From NCBI GenBank assembly GCA_030689585.1, contig JAUYFZ010000241.1, forward strand, positions 1 through 14,283: a stretch of DNA of 14,283 bases, written 5' to 3'. The DNA is from Rhodocyclaceae bacterium. Lineage in GTDB: Bacteria > Pseudomonadota > Gammaproteobacteria > Burkholderiales > Rhodocyclaceae. This document shows positions 5,236 to 12,200 of the stretch, in pieces (positions within the stretch are counted from its first letter, which is position 1; each line of letters begins with the position of its first letter). Under the pieces are notes generated by a model. The model worked only from the letters and a program-made list of their open reading frames with translations. It was not told where the DNA came from and searched no databases. The position numbers and the translations under genes are program-made.

Positions 5236-7327
5236 GAATACTTCCTCCCTTCTTCTCGTCGACGGTTCATCCTACCTCTATCGCGCCTTCCACGCGCTGC
5301 CGGAACTCAAGAACCGTGAGGGGTTCCCCACGGGGGCCATTTACGGCGTTCTCAACATGTTGCGGCGCATGGAGACCCCTACGTCCAATCCATCCCATGA
5401 GCATCGTGCCATAGTTTTTGATGCGAAAGGCAAAACTTTTCGGGAAGATTTGTTTCCCGCTTACAAGGCGCATCGCCCCCCCATGCCCGATGATCTGGTC
5501 GCCCAGATCGCCCCGCTCCATGAGTGCCTCCGCGCTTTGGGCTGGCCGATTGTCATGATCGAAGGGGTTGAAGCAGACGACGTGATCGGCACGTTGGCGC
5601 GGCAAGCGGTGGAGGCGGGGTTGGATTGCCTCATTTCTACGGGCGACAAGGATTTTGCACAACGGGTTGGCCCACAGGTTCGGTTAATTAACACCATGAC
5701 GAACGAGCTGCTTGATGAGGCAGGGGTGCTGGCCAAGTTTGGCGTGCCGCCGAATCGCATCGTCGACTACCTAGCCTTAATCGGCGATGCCGTGGATAAC
5801 GTGCCAGGCGTACCCAAAGTGGGGCCTAAAACGGCCGTGAAATGGCTCACGCACTATGGAACGCTGGAGGCCATCGTTGAACATGCCGGAGAAATCGGCG
5901 GAGTTGTGGGCGAAAATTTGCGAGCCCACCTGGATTTTCTCCCCCTAGGGCGGCAATTGGTGACCATCGTGTGCGATCTGACGTTACCCGTGCGTGCGGA
6001 AGATCTGGTGAGTGCGCCCCCTGACCCCAAAAAACTTAATGAACTCTTTGCGAAATTTGGATTCAAGAGTTGGTTGACGGAAGACGTGAAAGCAATAACC
6101 CCCGTCACAGAAAACGAATCTCAAGGGGATGCCTCTGTGGATGTTGTCCTGCGTCGCATGGAAGCGACGGGGGTATTGATCGACGTATTTGCCTTAGCCC
6201 AACAAAGTGAAGAGCTGGGTCGGAAAATGGCTCAGTTGGAAGGGGAAGCGCACCGTCTGGCCGGACAACCCTTCAACCTGAATTCACCCAAACAACTCGC
6301 CGACATTCTGTTTGTAAAGCAAGGGTTGCCGATTATCAAGCGCACGCCCACCAAGGCTCCCTCAACGGACGAAGAAGTGCTGGAGAAACTGGCTCTCGAT
6401 TTTCCCCTCCCTCAAAAAATTCTCGATTACCGCAGTTTTGCCAAACTCAAAAACACCTATACCGACAAGCTACCGGGCATGGTCAACCCCGTCACAGGCC
6501 GGGTGCATACGCATTTTTCGCAGACGGTCGCGGTGACAGGGCGGATTTCCTCTTTCGACCCAAATTTGCAGAACATTCCGGTCCGCACGACGGAAGGCCG
6601 ACGCATTCGCCAAGCCTTCATTGCTCCCGCCGGACACGTTCTGGTTTCCGCCGACTATTCGCAAATCGAACTGCGCATCATGGCGCATTTATCCCGAGAC
6701 CCCCGTCTGCTGGAAGCCTTCACGCAGGGCGAAGATGTCCACCGGATGACCGCCGCAGAGATGGCCGGCATTCCCGTCGACGAAGTGAGCACCGATCAAC
6801 GACGTGCCGCCAAGGTCATCAATTTCGGCTTGATCTACGGGATGAGTGCGCATGGTTTAGCTCGCACACTCGGCATCGAACGCAGTGCGGCGCAAGCCAC
6901 CATGGATCGTTACTTTGCCCGTTACTCTCGTGTAGCCCAATACATGGAAGAAATCCGACAGGCGGCTAGGGAGCACGGTTATGTCGATACCGTTTTTGGT
7001 CACCGAATCATGACACCGGACATTCAATCGCCCCACGCAAGCCGTCGCCAAGCCGCAGAACGGGCTGCCATCAACGCCCCCATGCAGGGAACGGCGGCGG
7101 ACATCATCAAAATGGCCATGGTGGCCGTGCAGGACTGGCTGGATGCAAAACATCTCGCCTCCCAGTTGATCCTTCAAATACATGACGAACTGATCTTGGA
7201 AGTACCCGATGCCGAACTGACGCTTGTCCGCGCTGAATTGCCGCGCTTGATGGGCGAGGTGGCGAAACTTTCCGTGCCGTTACTGGTCGACGTGGGCGTG
7301 GGGATGAACTGGGATGAAGCGCACTAA
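5234..7327 (+). CDS. polA: DNA polymerase I lacking the 3'-5' exonuclease domain
   Basis: DNA polymerase I fills gaps and removes RNA primers during replication and repair. This protein is 697 aa; the usual length is about 900-930. The 5' nuclease domain (1-~280) is complete, with acidic metal-site residues at D10, D63, E113, D115, D116, D138, D140, D185 and D188. After FGFKSW (275-280) only about 25 linker residues precede VVLRRMEATGVLID (from ~304), which is the start of the polymerase thumb. The whole proofreading domain, with its DxE and YxxxD motifs, is absent. The polymerase domain is intact: motif A DYSQIELR with D474, motif B with K527, F531 and Y535, motif C HDE at 650-652. Start: the homologous MNTSSLLLVDGSSYLYRAFH begins at 5234. 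An in-frame ATG at 5120 would add 38 unrelated residues inside the LOG gene. The start codon shares CATG with the LOG start, and no clear ribosome site precedes it. Confidence 0.97.
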   Translation: MNTSSLLLVDGSSYLYRAFHALPELKNREGFPTGAIYGVLNMLRRMETPTSNPSHEHRAIVFDAKGKTFREDLFPAYKAHRPPMPDDLVAQIAPLHECLRALGWPIVMIEGVEADDVIGTLARQAVEAGLDCLISTGDKDFAQRVGPQVRLINTMTNELLDEAGVLAKFGVPPNRIVDYLALIGDAVDNVPGVPKVGPKTAVKWLTHYGTLEAIVEHAGEIGGVVGENLRAHLDFLPLGRQLVTIVCDLTLPVRAEDLVSAPPDPKKLNELFAKFGFKSWLTEDVKAITPVTENESQGDASVDVVLRRMEATGVLIDVFALAQQSEELGRKMAQLEGEAHRLAGQPFNLNSPKQLADILFVKQGLPIIKRTPTKAPSTDEEVLEKLALDFPLPQKILDYRSFAKLKNTYTDKLPGMVNPVTGRVHTHFSQTVAVTGRISSFDPNLQNIPVRTTEGRRIRQAFIAPAGHVLVSADYSQIELRIMAHLSRDPRLLEAFTQGEDVHRMTAAEMAGIPVDEVSTDQRRAAKVINFGLIYGMSAHGLARTLGIERSAAQATMDRYFARYSRVAQYMEEIRQAAREHGYVDTVFGHRIMTPDIQSPHASRRQAAERAAINAPMQGTAADIIKMAMVAVQDWLDAKHLASQLILQIHDELILEVPDAELTLVRAELPRLMGEVAKLSVPLLVDVGVGMNWDEAH
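5244..5248 (-). promoter_or_regulatory. Ribosome binding site of the LOG gene, embedded in polA coding sequence
   Basis: GGAGG on the minus strand (within AAGGGAGGAAG), eight bases before ATG 5235. It decides the LOG start and at the same time encodes residues 4-5 of DNA polymerase I on the other strand. No comparable site precedes the polA ATG at 5234. Confidence 0.8.
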
Positions 7328-7371
7328 CTCGCATGGTCACTAAGCCCACCCTTGTTACAGCAAGAAATTAG

Positions 7372-7393
7372 CGACAGGCCTTCAGGCCTGTCG
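7372..7393 (+). terminator. Hairpin 45 bp after polA, possible terminator
   Basis: CGACAGGCCT and AGGCCTGTCG form a perfect 10-bp stem separated by TC. No T-run follows, so it would be a weak intrinsic terminator. It may protect the 3' end or act for both convergent transcripts. Confidence 0.45.
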
Positions 7394-7433
7394 ATGAAAT
7401 CCGTTAAATGCGATTAAACGCCCGCCCCCCTTC

Positions 7434-7453
7434 GCCCCCCTCTCGGGGGGGGC
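7434..7453 (+). terminator. Second GC-rich hairpin after polA
   Basis: GCCCCCC (7434-7440) pairs with GGGGGGC (7447-7453) across a short loop. There is no T-run directly behind it; TTTTTT occurs later at about 7498-7503. It could be part of the convergent polA/ccmB termination region. Confidence 0.35.
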
Positions 7454-7519
7454 TTATCAGCTCGCTACGCTCGTTTGATACGAGGTACTCCGAACTGTTT
7501 TTTTCATGTTGCTTGGGTA

Positions 7520-7724
7520 TTTCACGCTAACGGGCATGGCGAATCGCCACCCCGCATCATGAAACATGCCCCATTGACCCCCATCCCCTCCCCAACCCTC
7601 CCCTTGAAGGGGAGGGAGAGATGCTCCTCCCCCTTCAAGGGGGAGGCTGGGAGGGGAGGGAGAGATGCTCCTCCCCCTTCAAGGGGGAGGCTGGGAGGGG
7701 GATGGGGAATGTGTTTCACGCTAA
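7520..7724. repeat. Palindromic repeat cluster enclosed by an 11-bp direct repeat
   Basis: This fills most of the 415-bp gene-free stretch 7328-7742. TTTCACGCTAA occurs at 7520-7530 and again at 7714-7724. Between the copies lie GGCGAATCGCC (7538-7548) and three palindromes with CCTCCCC/GGGGAGG-type arms around a TTGAA or TTCAA centre (7596-7616, 7626-7646, 7670-7690). The arms CCCCATCCCC and GGGGATGGGG near the edges also pair. A related cluster lies beyond ccmA. The short open frames across this stretch are products of the repeats, not genes. The type resembles REP/MITE-like intergenic repeats, but I cannot assign a named family. Confidence 0.8.
7609..7696. repeat. Perfect tandem duplication of a 44-bp unit
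   Basis: Bases 7609-7652 and 7653-7696 are identical. Each unit begins GGGGAGGGAGAGATGCTCC and contains one palindrome with TTCAA centre. There is no spacer between units. Confidence 0.9.
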
Positions 7725-7742
7725 TTGGAAGGCGTTTCTGAG

Positions 7743-8408
7743 TCATTCCAGCGCAATTCTCAATGCCGCCGTGGTTGCCCAGGGGGCGAAAAATAGGGCT
7801 AACGCCAGAAGGGCGGCCAGTAATGACAAATGCCCTCCGGCACCCAGACCGGAAATGTGGGCTTCTACCGCACCGGCACCGAATACCAGGGCGGGGACGT
7901 AAAGCGGCAACACCAGTAGCGAGAGCAATACGCCGCCGCCGCGCACGCCTAGGGTGAGGGCTGCGCCGATGGCACCGATGAGGCTCAACAGAGGGGTTCC
8001 CAACAACAATGCCGCGACCAATATGAGTAGTGCATCGGCCTCTAGATCAAACTGAATGCCCAAAATAGGAGCCAGCAAGACCAAGGGGAGTCCCGATACC
8101 AGCCAGTGCGCGGTAATTTTTCCGGCCACCAGCAACCCCAAAGGAGTGGGAGACAGGGCGATTTGTTCTAACGTGCCGTCAAGATGATCGGGGGCGAAGA
8201 GGCGGGACAATCCCAGCATGGTGGCTAACAGGGCGGCGACCCATAACACGCCGGGCGCAATTTTTTTCAGCAGAGCCGCTTCCGGCCCGATGCCTAAAGG
8301 AAAAAGACTAACGACGATGATGAAGAAAAAAAGGGCGGTCAGCACTTCGCTCTTGCGTCGCATCGCCAATAAAAGATCGCGGCGGAGAATCGCCAAAAAT
8401 GCGTTCAT
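7743..8408 (-). CDS. ccmB: Heme exporter protein CcmB (membrane subunit)
   Basis: CcmB is the integral inner-membrane subunit of the CcmABCD complex of System I cytochrome c biogenesis, which releases heme-loaded CcmE for heme delivery in the periplasm. The 221-residue length matches the family. Six hydrophobic segments are visible, starting with VLTALFFFIIVVSLFPLGI, preceded by the basic N-terminus FLAILRRDLLLAMRRKSE. The block FAPDHLDGTLEQIALSPTPL is the conserved cytoplasmic loop. The ATG overlaps the ccmA stop (ATGA, 8408-8405), so the two subunits are coupled. No ccmC follows: downstream are repeats and the convergent polA end. Confidence 0.95.
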   Translation of the reverse strand: MNAFLAILRRDLLLAMRRKSEVLTALFFFIIVVSLFPLGIGPEAALLKKIAPGVLWVAALLATMLGLSRLFAPDHLDGTLEQIALSPTPLGLLVAGKITAHWLVSGLPLVLLAPILGIQFDLEADALLILVAALLLGTPLLSLIGAIGAALTLGVRGGGVLLSLLVLPLYVPALVFGAGAVEAHISGLGAGGHLSLLAALLALALFFAPWATTAALRIALE

Positions 8409-9022
8409 AGTTTGATGACCTTGCCATGCGGCATCGGCATGGCTTGATGACTGGTGAGGATGACCAGGCCGCCGTGGGACAAGTGTTCTCCGATGACACC
8501 AGAAAGCAGTTCGACGGCTTTGACATCCAGAGCCGTGAAAGGCTCATCGAGAATCCAGAGCGTGGCTTTGCGGGTGACGAGTCGGGCCAACAGCACGCGC
8601 CGTTTTTGGCCGGCCGACAGGAAACGCACGGGGAGTTCTTCGCGGCCACGAAGACCAAAGCGAACTAAAGTAGCCAGAGCTTCAGGGGCGGATAGCGCAA
8701 TACCATCCAGTGCGGCGGAGAGTTGAAGGTTTTCCAGCGGGGTCAGTTCTTCCTTGACGGCTCCGTAATGTCCCAGATAAAGCATTTCACGGCGATAGTC
8801 ATCGCTTCCCTGGGTGACAAGTTCTCCGCGCCAACGAATCTCACCTTCGGTCGGAGGGGCTAGTCCCACCAAGGCGCGCAGGAGCGTGGTTTTGCCGACT
8901 CCATTTTCGCCTTGCACGTGCAACCACTCTCCGGGTTCAACGGTCAAGTTGAGTCCAGAAAAGAGGCGGCGTTCGCCACGAGAACAGGAAAGTCCGGTAA
9001 CAGTCAGGTGAGGGTGCAACAT
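8405..9022 (-). CDS. ccmA: Heme exporter ATP-binding protein CcmA
   Basis: CcmA is the ABC ATPase that powers the CcmABCD complex at the inner membrane. The 205-residue product has Walker A GENGVGKTT (38-46), the signature LSAGQKRR, Walker B LWILDEPFTALD and the switch histidine in LTSHQ. The start at 9022 (MLHPHLTVTGL) gives the normal family length. A longer in-frame ATG at 9091 would add 23 residues encoded by a palindromic intergenic repeat and was rejected. The ribosome site is weak. A TTGACA -35-like box is present on the minus strand at 9075-9070, but the matching -10 at 17-bp spacing (CATTCA) is poor. Transcription diverges from the nifJ gene. Confidence 0.95.
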   Translation of the reverse strand: MLHPHLTVTGLSCSRGERRLFSGLNLTVEPGEWLHVQGENGVGKTTLLRALVGLAPPTEGEIRWRGELVTQGSDDYRREMLYLGHYGAVKEELTPLENLQLSAALDGIALSAPEALATLVRFGLRGREELPVRFLSAGQKRRVLLARLVTRKATLWILDEPFTALDVKAVELLSGVIGEHLSHGGLVILTSHQAMPMPHGKVIKL

Positions 9023-9057
9023 GGGGCGCGATTGTGCCTGAAAACATGAATGGTAAC

Positions 9058-9201
9058 TACTCAGGTCGGTGTCAATCTCCCTCCACTTCAAGGGGAGGTC
9101 TGGGGTGGGGATGAGGTTTTACGCGGAATTCCCCACCCCATCCCCCTCCCCGCCTCCCCCTTGAAGGGGGAGGAGAGCTGTGTTCCGACCGGACCTGAGT
9201 A
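9058..9201. repeat. Nested 144-bp inverted repeat between ccmA and nifJ
   Basis: The outer arms are TACTCAGGTC (9058-9067) and GACCTGAGTA (9192-9201). Inside them are a palindrome around CTTCAAGGGGAGG (9080-9098), a long pair GGGGTGGGGA (9102-9111) / TCCCCACCCC (9130-9139) and a second perfect palindrome around CTTGAAG (9153-9173). GGTAAC occurs directly outside both arms (9052-9057 and 9202-9207), possibly a target duplication. The inner palindromes are close relatives of those in the cluster after polA. The element occupies nearly the whole divergent promoter region. Confidence 0.8.
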
Positions 9202-9207
9202 GGTAAC

Positions 9208-12200
9208 ATGAATGAATTTCCTCTATACTTCGCCGCTCCCGATAGACGAACCCTTATGGACATGACACACATGAAAGCGAAATCAACTCCTAGCGCAAAA
9301 TATTCCGGCATTCCTACTGTGATCAACGGCAACGGTGCTGTGGCACAGGTGATGGGGCATGTCTGCGGTGGTGTGATTGGTTATCCGATTACTCCTTCGA
9401 CAGAAATTTCTGAAATTTATGAAGCGTTTCGTGCGGATGGAGGAATGAATGTTTGGGGCAAACATCCGTTCTTCTTCATTCCAGAAGGGGAACATTCTGC
9501 GCAAAGCGGTGCGTTAGGTGCTGCTTTAACCGGTGGAAAATACATTTCCAACGCCTCATCAAGCCAGGGCATTCTGTATGGTCTTGAATCTCATTATGTA
9601 ACCGCCGGTAAAAAAACGGGCGGGTTCGTGCTTCATGTGGCCGCTCGTGTTGTTTCTAAACATTCGCTTAACGTCATGGCCGGGCATGATGATGTTTATG
9701 CCCTGATTTCTTCAGGTTACACCATTCTGTTTGGTTCCAATCCGCAGGAAGCAGCAGACTTGGCCGCGATTTCCTATCGCGTGGCTTCGCTGTCCTTGAT
9801 TCCCGTTGCCAACGCGATGGATGGCTTTTCAACCAGCCACATGATGAGCGAAGCGCAGATGCCAGAACCTGCTCTGCTGCGCGAATATTTGGGTGATCCA
9901 ACGGACAGGATTACCTGCCCCTCGGTAGCGCAAGACATTCTGTTTGGTGCGAAGGGGCGTGTGGCGCAACTAGGCATGTATCTATCCGCTCGTGAAGCTG
10001 ATTTTTCGCCCGAAAAGCTGAAGAAATTAAATGAATGGCTCAAGACCAACGCCGCGCAGGTGGAACAGGACAACGCGGGTGAGAAAATTGATAAAACGCT
10101 TGCGTGGATACCGGAAGAACTACAGGGTCAATGGGCGCGTCAGTGGAAAAATGCGCATGAAGTGGGCACGCGTCAACGGGTCCCTGCTTTGGTCGACATT
10201 CACAATCCGGGTCTAACAGGGGCGGTGCAGAATCAACCCGATTTCCAGGCCGGGGCTGCGGATCACCGCACGCACTTTGTCGCAGAAGTGCCGCGTTTCG
10301 TTCGCCAAGCGATGGAAGAATATGCCCTGATGACGGGGCGCACCTATTCACCGGTGCAGACGTTTCAGTGCGAAGACGCAGACGATGTCATGGTGTGTTT
10401 GGGTTCTGTCACCGACGATGCCGAAGCCGTGGCCGAGCATCTGCGCGGGCAGGGTAAGAAGGTTGGTGTCATCTCGATCAAGCTGTTGACTCCCTTCCCA
10501 GAGGCTGAATTTATCGCAGCGGTAGCAGGTAAGCGTGCCATTACCGTGATGGAGCGTTCCGATCAACTGGCATTGACCGCAGCGGTGCGCCAGGCCCTTG
10601 CCAAGGCGATCGAGAACAGTGGCAAGAACAAGCCCCATGCGGCTATTCCGGCTTTATCAACGTTGCCAAAAATTGTCACTGCCATTTTCGGTTTGGGTGG
10701 ACATGATCTTCAACCCCGTCATCTGGTGGCCGCTTTCAAGAACATGGAAAAAGAAGCGAGTGCGCCGTTTGTGTATCTCGGCTCACAATTCTTCTCGAAA
10801 ACAACCGATCCTCGCATGACTGAAATTCAGGCGCGGTTGAAAGCCGCCTATCCAGAAACCGAGCTAATGGCTTTGGAAGCTGGCGTCAATCCTGATCTGT
10901 TACCCAAAGGCGCGTTCCGCGTGCGATTCCATTCAGTGGGTGGTTACGGCACTATTGCCTCCGGCAAATTGCTGACCGATATTCTGTCGGGTGCATTGAA
11001 TCTGCATTCCAAGGCGGCGCCAAAATACGGTTCTGAAAAGAGCGGAGCCCCCACCAACTACTACATCACCTTGTCCCCGGAACTGGTCAAAATTACCAAT
11101 GCGGACTTAGAAGATGTGGAGGTCGTGTTGTCCCCCGACCATAAAGTGTTTTCGCATACCAACCCGTTGCGCGGGTTAGCGGTCGGTGGCACGTTCATCC
11201 TGCAAACGTCTGATTCCGCTGAAGTCGTCTGGCGTTCACTGCCCGATGCGGCGAAGAAGACGATTCGTGAAAGAAAAATCCGCTTCTTCGTTATTGACGC
11301 TTTTGCAGTTGCCAAGAAACATGCACCTACCGCTGATCTGGAAACCCGCATGATGGGGATTGCCTTCATCGGTGCCGTGGCAGGGCATGTGGAACAGGTG
11401 ACGAAAGGGGCATCACTGGAATCCATGCTGGAAAAAATTGAAAGCCAAATCGCTAAGAAGTTTGGTGGAAAAGGCGGTGCGGTGGTCAAAGGCAACATGG
11501 CTGTTATCCGTGAAGGCGTGGAAGCCACGCAGCGCGTGAATTACGATGCTTTTGCCAATACGCCGATCACGAGTAGTGGCACGTTGACGTCGGCTATTTC
11601 GGCGAGTGTGTGTCAAGCGGGAAGTGGTTCGGCTTGCGCGGGTTTTTATGACCGTGACTATTACGACAAGATGATTGCAACGCCCTTCCGCGAAGGCACG
11701 ATCAGCGAAGCACCGGTGTTGCCGGGGTCGGGTTGTTTCATGCCGGCCGGATGTGCCTCCATTAAAGACAAGGGGTTGTTCCGTCGCAGTGTGCCGGAAT
11801 TTTTGGCCCCTTTATGTACCGGTTGCATGGAATGCGCGATGGTGTGCCCCGATGCGGCTATTCCGAACCTAGTGCATGACATCCATGCACTGCTGTTGAC
11901 AGCGATTGCAAAACTTGAAGTCACGGAAATACAGAAAGATGCCCTGCGTAATTTAGTGCCGCCGCTCTCAGAAACTGTGCGCGAGAAGATGCGCCAAGGC
12001 AAATCTGACCGTGCTTTCCACGAAATCGTCGCCGATGCCGTTGTATCAATGAATGGGGTGAGTGCGACGGTGGCAAAGAATCTTGCCAGCTTGCCTGCCG
12101 TTTTAGCGACCTATCCCGTCGCGCAAACGCGCCCCTTCTTCGATGCGGCAGAAAAAGCTACGGCGGGCACGGGCGGCTTGTTTGCCGCCATCATTGACCC

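Noticed and set aside
7609..7696. CRISPR-like array
   Set aside because: Only two identical 44-bp units in direct contact, without spacers and without cas genes nearby.
7475..7902. Open frames of 74-93 aa across the stretch after polA
   Set aside because: They translate the GC-rich palindromes into Pro/Gly-rich strings on both strands and partly overlap ccmB.
9023..9091. Longer ccmA start at ATG 9091
   Set aside because: The added residues come from the palindromic repeat, and the 205-aa form already has the normal CcmA length.
9224..9229. TATACT as a -10 box of a nifJ promoter
   Set aside because: No -35 element at 16-18 bp, and it lies after the preferred start codon; it would matter only if translation starts at 9256 or later.
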